A stretch of 64,000 nucleotides of DNA from Flavobacterium sp. KMS (lineage in GTDB: Bacteria > Bacteroidota > Bacteroidia > Flavobacteriales > Flavobacteriaceae), in the NCBI RefSeq assembly GCF_000813005.1, contig NZ_JSYP01000001.1:186001-250000 (forward strand), read 5' to 3'. Of this stretch, positions 8,215 through 16,622 are shown one piece after another. A program made the position numbers and the translations under genes. The notes beneath the pieces were generated by a model, which saw nothing but the letters and a program-made list of their open reading frames with translations, ran no database searches and was not told where the DNA came from. Each line of letters starts with the position of its first letter. Position 1 is the stretch's first letter.

Positions 8215-9231
8215 ATGAATAATTCTAAAAATTCAGAAGCAATTTATCTACATCACGGAAGCGGTGGAGAACACATGACGCAATTATTAAATGATGTTAT
8301 TTTAAAGATTTTAAAAAACGATATTTTAGATGTTCGACATGATGGCGCCTTTATAAATTTACATGGACATTTTGCCTTTTCTACTGATAGTTATGTTATT
8401 TCTCCCATTTTCTTTAAAGGAGGAAACATTGGAGAGCTTGCTGTAAACGGAACCGTAAATGACCTCTCTATGTGTGGAGCAATTCCTAAATATCTCTCTT
8501 TATCATTAATAATTGAAGAAGGTTTTAGTTTAGACGAATTTACCCAGATTATTAAATCTATAAAATCGGCTGCCGACAAAGCTGGCGTTTTTATTGTTAC
8601 CGGAGACACTAAAGTAGTTGAAAGAGGAAAAGGAGATAAAATTTACATTAATACTTCTGGAGTTGGAATTGTACATGAAAAAGCAGATATAAAAATTGGA
8701 AATATTCTCAAAAACGATGCTATACTTATAAATGGTCCTATAGCATCACACGGAATGGCAATCATGTCGGAACGAGAAGGTCTTCAGTTTGACAGTGATA
8801 TATTGAGTGACACCACAAACTTAAACGAAATTACACTTGAATTAATAGAAAAATATGGTGCTAAAATTCATTTTCTAAGAGATGCAACACGTGGAGGTCT
8901 AGCATCGGTATTACACGAAATTGTAACTGAATGCCATTTTGGAGTGAATCTTTATGATGAAAATATAAAAGTAGAAAATCAAGTAAATAGTGCCTGTGAA
9001 TTACTGGGTTTAGATCCCTTGTATGTTGCCAATGAAGGCATATTTGTGTGTATTGTTGATGCTGAAATTAAAGACGGAGCTTTAGCAATTTTACAAAAAA
9101 CGGACCCTTATGCTTCTTGCATAGGTTTTATAACCGAGGATCATCCTTTAAAAATTATCACCGAGAGTGCATTTGGCGGTAAAAGAGTTTTATCTCCATT
9201 AATTGGGGAACAATTACCTCGAATTTGTTGA
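8215..9231 (+). CDS. hypE: Hydrogenase expression/formation protein HypE
   Basis: HypE dehydrates the thiocarboxamide on its C-terminal cysteine to thiocyanate, giving the cyanide ligand for iron. The 338-residue protein ends in LPRIC, the invariant C-terminal cysteine tail. It has the PurM-like ATP-binding fold, with GSGGEHM near residue 17, FSTDSYVISP near 60 and RDATRGGL near 223. It is the last gene of the hypABCE arm. No terminator is obvious downstream. Confidence 0.96.
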   Translation: MNNSKNSEAIYLHHGSGGEHMTQLLNDVILKILKNDILDVRHDGAFINLHGHFAFSTDSYVISPIFFKGGNIGELAVNGTVNDLSMCGAIPKYLSLSLIIEEGFSLDEFTQIIKSIKSAADKAGVFIVTGDTKVVERGKGDKIYINTSGVGIVHEKADIKIGNILKNDAILINGPIASHGMAIMSEREGLQFDSDILSDTTNLNEITLELIEKYGAKIHFLRDATRGGLASVLHEIVTECHFGVNLYDENIKVENQVNSACELLGLDPLYVANEGIFVCIVDAEIKDGALAILQKTDPYASCIGFITEDHPLKIITESAFGGKRVLSPLIGEQLPRIC

Positions 9232-9410
9232 TTGGTTAAATTAATATAATACTCATCTTGTAAATTATTTATTAAGATAAAAAACTAAATTTACTATTTT
9301 AAAATATGATACGATAATGATATACTTATCTTAAGTAGAATCATTTATACCGTAAGAATATCTTAATATTACAATCAAATAGTAATTTTAGTTTAAATCA
9401 GTAAATCTTA

Positions 9411-10607
9411 ATGAAACAAAAAACAACTATCTTCTTATTCCTTATATGTTCAGCTGCTAACTTATTTTCACAACCAAAAAAAGAGACTTATCATTTTAAA
9501 GAAGATATAAATACATCTATTGAAAAAGATACTGTCGCATGGAAATATCAATCAGGAGCTGTTTCTTACTCTATGAGTGGCTACTATCAGGAAGCTCTAG
9601 AAGCTTGGGATAAAAACGGAGCTACAATACCAAAAATAACAAAAGAGGATAGTTTATATTTTAAATCGTTTAAACCAAAAAATGCAAAAGAATATATTAT
9701 AAATCGTTCTAAAAGTGAGCAAGTTGTCATAATAAATGAAGCTCACAATAATTCAAGACATAGAGTATTTACCACTTCTTTATTGCAAGAACTTTATAAT
9801 AATGGCTATTGTTATTTAGGCATAGAAGCGCTTTCGGATAGCTTAATAAATACAACTAAATTTGCTATAGAAAAAACTGGATTTTACACCAAAGAATCAC
9901 AATTTGCCAACCTAATACACGAAGCGATAAAAATTGGTTTTACATTATTTAATTACGAATACACTTCTGAAAAAAGAATAACAGGAAAAGAAAGAGAAAT
10001 AGAACAAGCTTTAAACATTTCTAAAATAATAAAAGCAAATCCAAACGCTAAGTTTCTAATTTACTGTGGATATGATCATTTAATAGAAGGTGTTCCCAGA
10101 ATTAAATCTTGGGAAAAAGCAATGGCTGGAAGATTAACCGAAATGACTGGGATAAACCCCTTTACTATTGATCAAATTTCAAGTTCAGAGAGAGGACAAT
10201 TAAAGCTTAACAATCCTTACATCCAAATGGTTAATCTGGATTATCCTGTGATTATGATTAATGACAATGGTGAAACATTTAACGGAAAAATCAACAACGA
10301 TACAAAAATTGACTGCTCCATAATACATCCTATTACCAAATATAATAATGGCAGACCGAATTGGTTAACTTTATCCGGAGAAAGAAAAACATATAAAATT
10401 CCAAATTCTATAATAACCGAATATCCGGCATTAGTTTTAGCATATAGAAATAATGAATTTGAACAAAACGGGATTCCCGCTGATATAATCGAAATTTCAG
10501 ATAAAAACCAGATAGGAAATCTAATCTTGAGCAAAGGAGATTATAAAATAACAATTAAGAATAGACAATACAATATAGTAAAAGAGTATTTACACCAAGT
10601 TAAATAA
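9411..10607 (+). CDS. Secreted protein with EreA/ChaN-like domain
   Basis: The 398-residue protein opens with a signal peptide (hydrophobic residues 6-20, ending LFSQ). The segment VVIINEAHNNSRHRVF (about 105-120) resembles the glutamate/histidine motif of the EreA/ChaN-like (TIKI/TraB) superfamily, whose members include erythromycin esterase-like hydrolases and haem-binding ChaN. Glu110 and His112 would be the key residues. A later stretch, FLIYCGYDHLIEG, fits the same fold. The C-terminal third, after about residue 290, looks like a separate beta-rich region. It has its own transcription unit and a shared terminator with guaB. Substrate unknown. Confidence 0.6.
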   Translation: MKQKTTIFLFLICSAANLFSQPKKETYHFKEDINTSIEKDTVAWKYQSGAVSYSMSGYYQEALEAWDKNGATIPKITKEDSLYFKSFKPKNAKEYIINRSKSEQVVIINEAHNNSRHRVFTTSLLQELYNNGYCYLGIEALSDSLINTTKFAIEKTGFYTKESQFANLIHEAIKIGFTLFNYEYTSEKRITGKEREIEQALNISKIIKANPNAKFLIYCGYDHLIEGVPRIKSWEKAMAGRLTEMTGINPFTIDQISSSERGQLKLNNPYIQMVNLDYPVIMINDNGETFNGKINNDTKIDCSIIHPITKYNNGRPNWLTLSGERKTYKIPNSIITEYPALVLAYRNNEFEQNGIPADIIEISDKNQIGNLILSKGDYKITIKNRQYNIVKEYLHQVK

Positions 10608-10613
10608 AAGAAT

Positions 10614-10647
10614 AAAAGGCATAAGATTTTAGTTTCTTATGCCTTTT
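10614..10647. terminator. Bidirectional intrinsic terminator between the EreA-like gene and guaB
   Basis: The arms AAAAGGCATAAG (10614-10625) and CTTATGCCTTTT (10636-10647) pair perfectly over 12 bp around a 10-nt loop. A/T tracts on both sides allow it to serve both convergent genes. Confidence 0.88.
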
Positions 10648-10669
10648 GTTTTATATAGAAATCTCTTGA

Positions 10670-12142
10670 TTATCTTGAGTAATTTGGAGCTTCTTTGGTA
10701 ATTGTAACGTTATGAGGATGACTCTCTGTGATTCCGCTAGAAGTGATTCTAACAAAACGTCCTGACTCTTGTAATGTCGGAATATCTTTTGAACCGCAAT
10801 ATCCCATTCCTGCACGAAGTCCTCCGATAAACTGAAGCATACTTTCGTTTAATTCTCCTTTGTAAGGAACACGACCTACAATTCCTTCTGGAACTAATTT
10901 CTTAACATCGTCTTCAACATCTTGAAAATATCGATCTTTTGATCCCGTTTGCATAGCTTCAACAGAACCCATTCCGCGGTAAGATTTGAATTTTCTTCCT
11001 TCGAAGATAATCGTTTCACCTGGAGATTCTTTTGTTCCTGCTAGTAATGAACCTAACATTACACAATCGGCTCCTGCAGCAATAGCCTTAGGAATATCTC
11101 CTGTATAACGTATTCCACCATCGGCAATTACTGGTACGCCAGATCCTTTTATTGCTGCAGCAACTTCTAATACTGCCGAGAATTGAGGAAATCCAACACC
11201 AGCAACGATACGTGTTGTACAGATTGAACCTGGTCCAATACCTACTTTTACACCATCGGCACCATTTTCTACTAAATATTTAGCAGCTTCTGGAGTTGCA
11301 ATGTTTCCAACAATTACATCTATTTGTGGGAATTTTGATTTTACTTCTTTTAAGGTATTTACAACACCTTCTGTATGTCCGTGAGCGGTATCAATGATAA
11401 TGGCATCTACTCCTGCAGCAACTAATGCTTCTGCTCTTTGAACTGCATCACCAGTAACTCCAATTGCGGCAGCTACTCTTAAACGACCAAAAACATCTTT
11501 ATTAGCAATTGGTTTTTGGGTAAGTTTAGTAATATCTCTAAAAGTGATTAATCCAACTAGTTCATAGTTTGCATTAACAACTGGTAATTTTTCTATTTTA
11601 TGACCTTGTAAAACTACTTCGGCTTGCTCTAATGAAGTTCCTTCGGCTACAGTTACCAAGTTTTGACTTGTCATAACTTCAACAATTGGTCTTGTTCCAT
11701 TTTTTTCGAAACGTAAGTCACGGTTGGTAACAATTCCTTTAAGGATTCTGTTTTCGTCAACGATTGGGATTCCACCAATTCCGAATTCTTTCATTGCCAT
11801 TTTAGCATCTGCAATTGTAGAACTTAATGGTAATGTAACTGGATCGATAATCATTCCTGACTCAGCACGCTTTACTTTACGTACTTTGGCAGCTTGTTGC
11901 TCGATGGTCATGTTTTTATGCAAAACACCAATTCCACCTTCTTGCGCCATAGCAATTGCCATTGAACTTTCGGTAACGGTATCCATAGCAGCAGATACGA
12001 TTGGAACGTTCAGTGTAATGTTTCGAGAAAATTTTGATTGGATACTCACTTCGCGAGGAAGCACATTCGAGTAGTTAGGTACTAATAATACATCGTCGTA
12101 AGTTAAACCTTCGCCGATAATCTTGGAGTTGTGTGCTATCAT
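10670..12142 (-). CDS. guaB: Inosine-5'-monophosphate dehydrogenase
   Basis: GuaB oxidises IMP to XMP with NAD+, the committed step of guanine nucleotide synthesis. The 490 residues show the TIM-barrel IMPDH fold with two CBS domains inserted at about 95-205. The catalytic loop is [10 protein letters not shown], with the active-site cysteine. The flap motif RGMGSVEAM is followed by SKDRYFQ. Length and motifs are standard for bacterial enzymes. It is a single-gene unit with a clear -7 box upstream. Confidence 0.98.
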   Translation of the reverse strand: MIAHNSKIIGEGLTYDDVLLVPNYSNVLPREVSIQSKFSRNITLNVPIVSAAMDTVTESSMAIAMAQEGGIGVLHKNMTIEQQAAKVRKVKRAESGMIIDPVTLPLSSTIADAKMAMKEFGIGGIPIVDENRILKGIVTNRDLRFEKNGTRPIVEVMTSQNLVTVAEGTSLEQAEVVLQGHKIEKLPVVNANYELVGLITFRDITKLTQKPIANKDVFGRLRVAAAIGVTGDAVQRAEALVAAGVDAIIIDTAHGHTEGVVNTLKEVKSKFPQIDVIVGNIATPEAAKYLVENGADGVKVGIGPGSICTTRIVAGVGFPQFSAVLEVAAAIKGSGVPVIADGGIRYTGDIPKAIAAGADCVMLGSLLAGTKESPGETIIFEGRKFKSYRGMGSVEAMQTGSKDRYFQDVEDDVKKLVPEGIVGRVPYKGELNESMLQFIGGLRAGMGYCGSKDIPTLQESGRFVRITSSGITESHPHNVTITKEAPNYSR

Positions 12143-12168
12143 GGTGCAATTTCTAGTTGAATTGCGTG

Positions 12169-12176
12169 CAAATATA
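12169..12176 (-). promoter_or_regulatory. Flavobacterial -7 box for guaB
   Basis: On the minus strand the sequence is TATATTTG, an exact match to the Bacteroidetes TAnnTTTG element, 27 bp upstream of the guaB ATG. No good -33 TTG is visible at the right distance. Confidence 0.6.
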
Positions 12177-12223
12177 GTGAATAAATTGAAAACTTTTACA
12201 TTATACTATTCAGAAATTTTTAG

Positions 12224-12239
12224 TCCCGACGCTTCGGGA
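12224..12239. repeat. TCCCGA/TCGGGA palindrome, copy 1
   Basis: TCCCGACGCTTCGGGA is a short hairpin with TCCCGA/TCGGGA arms. The same core recurs at 15862, 44659 and 59642, with a decayed copy at 28381, always between genes. Confidence 0.7.
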
Positions 12240-12293
12240 TAAATTCCTATAGTTAATCTCTATTAAAAAAAGCTCCTGAAATCTACCTCGTTC

Positions 12294-12374
12294 CTAGCCC
12301 GGATAGCAGCGGAAATCCTTTATTGTTTTCCTTTAAAACAATAAAGATTATAGCGAATAGCCGGATTAGCTTCT
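12294..12374. repeat. Dispersed intergenic hairpin element, copy A
   Basis: The core hairpin pairs ATCCTTTATTGTTTT (12316-12330) with AAAACAATAAAGAT (12336-12349), with one bulged base. It is flanked by CTAGCCCGGATAGCAGCGG on the left and AGCGAATAGCCGGATTAGCT on the right, which are partly complementary. Related copies are at 42988-43060 and 44570-44712. It lies between the guaB promoter and the DUF5723 gene, without coding content. Confidence 0.6.
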
Positions 12375-12387
12375 TATAAAAAATAAC

Positions 12388-13788
12388 TTAATAGTATTCA
12401 GAATTTTCTTTAAAAATAAAATTAAGTCCAAATTGAAACGTAGCACTATTGGCTTTTGTGATATCCTTGTATTCCAGAATATTATCGACCATGGCGTATA
12501 AATTGAACTTACCCAGATTTGTTGAAAGTCCAAATCCTATGTTTTTTGAAGAAAAAGAATCTATGGTGTAAGTTGCTTTTACTTGAAGATTTTCAAAAAG
12601 AGTACGTCTATAAAAAGCCGTCAAAGCTACCAATGGTGTTCTTGGTGTAGACATTGCAAATAATTGCGCTCCTACCCCATTAAGATATTCAGTTTCTCCT
12701 TTTGACACACAATTACATTCTTCGTCGGATCTGGATTCACCGAAAGAATACTGAAATGATGCATTAAATTTTACTGGTCGCCAAGTAGTGTATTTACCAT
12801 AAACTGTGTCACGCGGAATTGCTGCTTCGAACTCATCGAATACATTTTCTGGTTTTTCGGGATTGGTAAAATTAGGATTTACTCCTTCATATTGATAATA
12901 CCCCTTATAAGTAATCGTTTCGACATCTTTGCTGTGGCGAATAAAACCAACATCGATTACACTTGCTGTGAGCTGAATATTTTTTTTAGGATAATAGGTT
13001 ATTCCTGCATCAAAACCAAGTCCTAAATTTCCACCCAAAAAAGTGTTTTTTGCAATATCCGAAGCTACGCTTCCATTATAATCATCTTTACGAAATTCGG
13101 CAATTCCAGAGGTTTTTAATTCTAAATTAGAAGATATAATTTGATTATACATTGTTGTATTAGAGTTTCCTGTATAAATATATCCCGAATTCTTGGTAGT
13201 GGTCGCATTTAATCCGCTAGAATACAACTTTGCTCTACCTCCTAAAACTAATTTATCACTTACTTTTTTATGATATCCTACATGAAAAACAGAAATTACT
13301 TCGGCCTTGGCGGTTAACTGACTTAAATCAAACGATTTTCCGATATAATTTTTATTTCCATCTAATGCTAATAATGCCAAATCTTTAGGTACATACATAA
13401 AAAAATCGGCTTCTTGATACACTCCAAATGAAACGTAAGCTTTACTTTCTCTGCCTCCAACCTTGAATCCTCCTGAAAACAATTCGACTTGCTGATTAAC
13501 AGAAACCTTATCATTTTTGGACGCTTTGTTTACTGCATTTCTCAACTTGGTATTAAAGTCGACTCCATTATTTGCAAATAAATCGTAAGCCGAAAAACTG
13601 CTTGAACCAAGATTTGCCGAAATACCAGATAACAATGGGACTCCAAAATAATACTTATACGAAATATCTGTTCCTGGATTTACAAGCAACGATTGCGGAA
13701 TTGAAGAGAAATTATACAACACTTGTTTGTTCTGTGCCAATCCTGAAATAGTCATTGCCAACAAGAAAATTAAATAGATTTTTCTCAT
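12388..13788 (-). CDS. DUF5723 family outer-membrane beta-barrel protein
   Basis: The 466-residue protein has a signal peptide ending at SGLAQ (residues 1-18). The early segment IPQSLLVNPG is typical of DUF5723 proteins of Bacteroidetes. The remainder is a run of alternating amphipathic beta-strands ending in an aromatic-rich C-terminus, so it is probably an outer-membrane barrel of the PorP-like kind. Its start overlaps the stop of the upstream lipoprotein gene by 4 nt, so the two are translationally coupled. Precise function is unknown. Confidence 0.75.
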   Translation of the reverse strand: MRKIYLIFLLAMTISGLAQNKQVLYNFSSIPQSLLVNPGTDISYKYYFGVPLLSGISANLGSSSFSAYDLFANNGVDFNTKLRNAVNKASKNDKVSVNQQVELFSGGFKVGGRESKAYVSFGVYQEADFFMYVPKDLALLALDGNKNYIGKSFDLSQLTAKAEVISVFHVGYHKKVSDKLVLGGRAKLYSSGLNATTTKNSGYIYTGNSNTTMYNQIISSNLELKTSGIAEFRKDDYNGSVASDIAKNTFLGGNLGLGFDAGITYYPKKNIQLTASVIDVGFIRHSKDVETITYKGYYQYEGVNPNFTNPEKPENVFDEFEAAIPRDTVYGKYTTWRPVKFNASFQYSFGESRSDEECNCVSKGETEYLNGVGAQLFAMSTPRTPLVALTAFYRRTLFENLQVKATYTIDSFSSKNIGFGLSTNLGKFNLYAMVDNILEYKDITKANSATFQFGLNFIFKENSEYY

Positions 13789-14336
13789 TTTATTTCGAAG
13801 TAAACAGTTGCTCCCGAACGTAATTTTAATCTTCCTGGGCTATCTGGAGTTAATGGAGTTCCTGGCAACATGGTAATTCCTATTTCTAGTTTAACTGATT
13901 TTTTTAATAAATCTAATGTCTCATTTTCAAAAACATCTGTATACTTTACAATATTTGGTGTGTTTGTATAAGCTGGAACATCTATTTCGGTATGATGAAC
14001 CGCCTGATTATCGACATCAAGAAAAACAAAATTAACTATGTAGGCTCTAGCAATCGTATTATCAATTTCGAAATTGAACTCGGCTTTCTTTAAATTGTCT
14101 CTAAAAAAACTATCTCTAAACACATCGAAATCCTGCACGTTAAAAACAACATCTTGTTCTTCTCCATTATCAACAAATGTATTTGCCTTAACATCAAAAT
14201 AGGTTAAATTGGCAACAAAAACAGGCTCTAATTTAAGATCTTTGGTTTGGTCAAAATCTAAATCACTAGCGCACGAACAAAACAATAACGCAACGATTAT
14301 GAGCCTGAAAAACATATTATATTGATATAATTTCAT
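13785..14336 (-). CDS. Small lipoprotein coupled to the DUF5723 gene
   Basis: The 183-residue protein has a hydrophobic N-terminus ending in a lipobox, LLFCSCAS, so Cys20 or Cys22 would be lipidated. The mature part is acidic and beta-rich, without a domain I recognise. It is the first gene of a two-gene operon, with a 4-nt overlap into the DUF5723 barrel gene. The pair probably works together at the outer membrane, which is inference from coupling. Confidence 0.7.
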   Translation of the reverse strand: MKLYQYNMFFRLIIVALLFCSCASDLDFDQTKDLKLEPVFVANLTYFDVKANTFVDNGEEQDVVFNVQDFDVFRDSFFRDNLKKAEFNFEIDNTIARAYIVNFVFLDVDNQAVHHTEIDVPAYTNTPNIVKYTDVFENETLDLLKKSVKLEIGITMLPGTPLTPDSPGRLKLRSGATVYFEIK

Positions 14337-14430
14337 TGCAAAATTATTTTAATTTGATGTAATGAGCACAACGATTTTTAATTGTTAGTTATTACTTAGA
14401 AATGAGGTGTTTTTTATTTTGTTAGATAAA

Positions 14431-14763
14431 CTATTCTTCCGAATCTTTTCTCGCTATTATACTTGGATTCAAGACTTCTTCAAGATTTCCAATATTTAAT
14501 AAGTCAGAAATTGTCTTTTCTATGCAGCTTCGGGTTAACTCCTTGACAAATAAATCTGGTGGAATTTGATACAAACCATTAAGATTATTTCCTTCTTTTT
14601 TATCTAATTCGACAATAGTTTTCAAAAAATTATAAGTCCAAACATTTAGCCCATAGTTCCTTCCATCTTTCATATAAATATGGATATTACTAAACTCATT
14701 ATCTATTTCCCAATTATCTGGATCTACTTCTTCAAACTCTAACCAAAGTTCAAAATCTTTCAT
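14431..14763 (-). CDS. Hypothetical small acidic protein
   Basis: This is a 110-residue cytoplasmic protein with no signal peptide, rich in Glu, Asp and Trp (MKDFELWLEFEEVDPDNWEI). The composition and size resemble small immunity-type or DUF proteins, but no family is recognised. It begins 21 nt after the stop codon of the HMG-CoA lyase-like gene on the same strand, so the two are probably co-transcribed. Confidence 0.6.
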   Translation of the reverse strand: MKDFELWLEFEEVDPDNWEIDNEFSNIHIYMKDGRNYGLNVWTYNFLKTIVELDKKEGNNLNGLYQIPPDLFVKELTRSCIEKTISDLLNIGNLEEVLNPSIIARKDSEE

Positions 14764-14784
14764 GAAATTATTTTGAATTATGTA

Positions 14785-15651
14785 TTAATGATATGCTCCA
14801 AATAATTTAGACGCTTCATTATAAGCACTTTCAAAACTCATAGCTCTTACATTGGTATCTTGTTTTTGTGCTGTAAAATACGATACCATTTTTTCTGTTG
14901 GCATATTCCCTGTTAGTTTATCGGTAGCCATTGGGCATCCTCCAAAACCTTGAATCGCTCCATCAAAACGGCGACAACCTGCAAGGAAAGCAGCATCTAT
15001 TTTTTCGAACCAAGTATTGGGTGTGGTATGCAAATGTGCGCCAAACTCGATTTGAGGATATTGTGCAATTAAATTCGAAAATAAATACGTAATAATATCT
15101 GGAGTTGAACTTCCTACGGTATCAGAAAGCGAGAGTGTTTTCACGCCCATTTTGGATAATCGCTCTGTCCATTCACCAACAATCTCAACATTCCAAGGGT
15201 CACCATACGGATTCCCGAATCCCATCGAAAGATAGGTGATCACTTCTTTGTTATTTTTGTCGGCAATTTCTAATATTTCCTGAAGCGTAATTATAGATTC
15301 GGCTATAGTTTTATGTGTATTTCTCATTTGGAAATTCTCGGAAATCGAAAATGGAAATCCTAAATACTGAATCTCTTTATGCTCCGAAGCTATTTCTGCT
15401 CCTTGTGTATTGGCTATAATTGCTAATAATTTACTGGTAGTTTGAGACAAATCTAGTTGTGCCAAAACCTCAGCAGTATCTTGCATTTGCGGAATTGCTT
15501 TTGGAGAAACAAAACTCCCAAAATCAATGGTATCAAAACCTACTCGCAATAAAGACTGGATATAAGAAACTTTATTCTTGGTAGGAATAAATGTTTTGAT
15601 GCCTTGCATAGCATCTCGCGGACATTCGATAATCTTAATTTCTTTACTCAA
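14785..15651 (-). CDS. Hydroxymethylglutaryl-CoA lyase-like enzyme
   Basis: The enzyme family cleaves HMG-CoA to acetoacetate and acetyl-CoA in leucine degradation. The 288 residues form a DRE-TIM metallolyase barrel. ECPRDAMQG at 9-17 is the variant of the PRDGLQ metal/substrate motif. A later GAHLHTT carries the metal-binding HxH. GFGGCPMA carries the catalytic cysteine of HMG-CoA lyases. The size fits the family (about 300). No other leucine-degradation genes are adjacent, so the substrate within the HMGL-like group is not certain. Confidence 0.85.
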   Translation of the reverse strand: MSKEIKIIECPRDAMQGIKTFIPTKNKVSYIQSLLRVGFDTIDFGSFVSPKAIPQMQDTAEVLAQLDLSQTTSKLLAIIANTQGAEIASEHKEIQYLGFPFSISENFQMRNTHKTIAESIITLQEILEIADKNNKEVITYLSMGFGNPYGDPWNVEIVGEWTERLSKMGVKTLSLSDTVGSSTPDIITYLFSNLIAQYPQIEFGAHLHTTPNTWFEKIDAAFLAGCRRFDGAIQGFGGCPMATDKLTGNMPTEKMVSYFTAQKQDTNVRAMSFESAYNEASKLFGAYH

Positions 15652-15722
15652 AGCAGTTCTGTTTCTGAATGCTAAGTTACTGTCTTTTTTATATAAATAA
15701 AAAATATCTTCCTCGTTTATTT

Positions 15723-15770
15723 TATTACATAAAAAAGTAATAACTACAAATATTACATAAAAACGTAATA
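15723..15770. promoter_or_regulatory. Two tandem 20-bp operator-like inverted repeats
   Basis: TATTACATAAAAAAGTAATA (15723-15742) and TATTACATAAAAACGTAATA (15751-15770) differ by one base. Each is an inverted repeat TATTAC-N8-GTAATA. Their centres are 28 bp apart, close to three helical turns. They sit just upstream of a -7 box, so they are likely binding sites for a dimeric regulator. Confidence 0.6.
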
Positions 15771-15785
15771 ATAAACAATATTCCT

Positions 15786-15793
15786 TATATTTG
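15786..15793 (+). promoter_or_regulatory. -7 box TATATTTG downstream of the tandem operators
   Basis: This exact TAnnTTTG match lies 17 bp upstream of a 10-codon ORF. The operators would overlap its -33 region, so a bound protein would be expected to repress it. The transcript may continue into satD at 16011. Confidence 0.5.
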
Positions 15794-15809
15794 TAATATT
15801 AAAACTCCT

Positions 15810-15842
15810 ATGAGTAAAGTTAATCGATTTGAGCATTTATAA
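15810..15842 (+). CDS. 10-codon ORF, possible leader peptide or truncated gene start
   Basis: ATG to TAA encodes MSKVNRFEHL. It sits at the right distance from the -7 box at 15786, and a repeat cluster begins directly after it. It could be a leader peptide, or the 5' end of a lost regulator gene cut by the repeat. Neither is proven. Confidence 0.3.
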   Translation: MSKVNRFEHL

Positions 15843-15861
15843 TAAATGTGGGCTTCTCCCG

Positions 15862-15877
15862 TCCCGAAGTTTCGGGA
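15862..15877. repeat. TCCCGA/TCGGGA palindrome, copy 2
   Basis: TCCCGAAGTTTCGGGA is a hairpin core followed by TCGGGAC, the same outer context as the copy at 59642. Confidence 0.7.
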
Positions 15878-15906
15878 TCGGGACGCTCAGCCTGACAAAC
15901 TTTTAT

Positions 15907-15936
15907 ATGTCCACCTGAGCCGAGTCGAAGGGACAT
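15907..15936. repeat. CTGAGCCGAGTCGAAGG-type intergenic repeat
   Basis: ATGTCC and GGACAT arms enclose CTGAGCCGAGTCGAAGG. The reverse complement is similar to CCCTTCGTTCCTCAGGGTGACA at 59518-59539. This type is common between genes in flavobacteria. Confidence 0.5.
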
Positions 15937-16010
15937 TTTATAATAGGTAAACCAAAGAAATGTAGCCAATTGAAACAAAAAAGCTATTTAATTTTTAATT
16001 ATATTTGAAT

Positions 16011-16622
16011 ATGATAAGCGTAATCACAGGGGATATTATAGGTTCCAGACAACTAAAATCCAAAGATTGGATTGAGAATTTAAAAAAACTATTTTCTCAA
16101 TTCGGCAAAAATCCGAGCGAATGGGAGATTTATCGTGGTGATGAATTCCAGATAGAAATTAAAAATCCTGAAGAAGCTCTATTAGCAACTTTATTGATAA
16201 AAGCCTATTTGAGATCTATAAAACTGGATGCCAGAATGAGTATTGGTTTTGGAGACAAGACCTATACAGCAAAGAAAATATCCGAAAGTAACGGAACTGC
16301 TTTTGTAAATTCCGGAGAACTTTTTGAAACTTTGAAAAAACAAAAAACAACTTTGGCATTAAAATCCGGAAACCTTGATTTTGATACAAAACTCAATTTA
16401 ATGTTACGTTTAAGTCTTACTTTTATGGATAACTGGCTGGTTCCTGCTGCTAAATTTATAGTGATTGCAATTCAGAATCCAACATTATCACAGGAAGGAA
16501 TCGGGATAAAATTAGGTATTAACCAAGCAGCCGTAAGTCGAAGACAGAAACGTGCACAATATGATTTAATGATGGATCTAGACCAATATTTTAGATCACA
16601 AATAAAAGAATTTACTTTATGA
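16011..16622 (+). CDS. SatD family protein
   Basis: The ATG at 16011 was preferred over the in-frame TTG at 16005 because the family begins M-[IV]-x-VITGDII. The 203 residues have the SatD N-terminal domain (VITGDIIGSRQ, then YRGDEFQIE near 43-51). At the C-terminus there is a helix-turn-helix-like segment, LSQEGIGIKLGINQAAVSRR (about 160-180), so DNA binding is plausible. The last 4 nt overlap the DUF3307 gene. This two-gene pair recurs in Bacteroidetes; its cellular role is not established. Confidence 0.85.
   Translation: MISVITGDIIGSRQLKSKDWIENLKKLFSQFGKNPSEWEIYRGDEFQIEIKNPEEALLATLLIKAYLRSIKLDARMSIGFGDKTYTAKKISESNGTAFVNSGELFETLKKQKTTLALKSGNLDFDTKLNLMLRLSLTFMDNWLVPAAKFIVIAIQNPTLSQEGIGIKLGINQAAVSRRQKRAQYDLMMDLDQYFRSQIKEFTL

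Larger units (their letters stand above)
15652..16010. other. 359-bp intergenic region with operators, promoter, mini-ORF and repeats
   Basis: This gap between the divergent HMG-CoA lyase-like and satD genes holds, left to right: two tandem 20-bp inverted repeats, a TATATTTG box, a 10-codon ORF, a TCCCGA palindrome and a CTGAGCCGAGTCGAAGG-type repeat. A second TATATTTG at 16000-16007 lies too close to the satD ATG to drive it with a normal leader. Confidence 0.6.

Noticed and set aside
9271..9336. TTAAGATA...TATCTTAA inverted repeat downstream of hypE
   Set aside because: The arms are only 8 bp, about 45 bp apart and AT-rich; expected by chance in this composition.
11724..12074. 116-codon rightward ORF inside guaB
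   Set aside because: It lies wholly antisense to a clear IMPDH gene and has no recognisable protein features; an ordinary antisense shadow.
16000..16007. TATATTTG box directly before satD
   Set aside because: It ends 3 nt before the ATG at 16011, so a transcript from it would start inside the gene. Transcription from 15786 is more likely.
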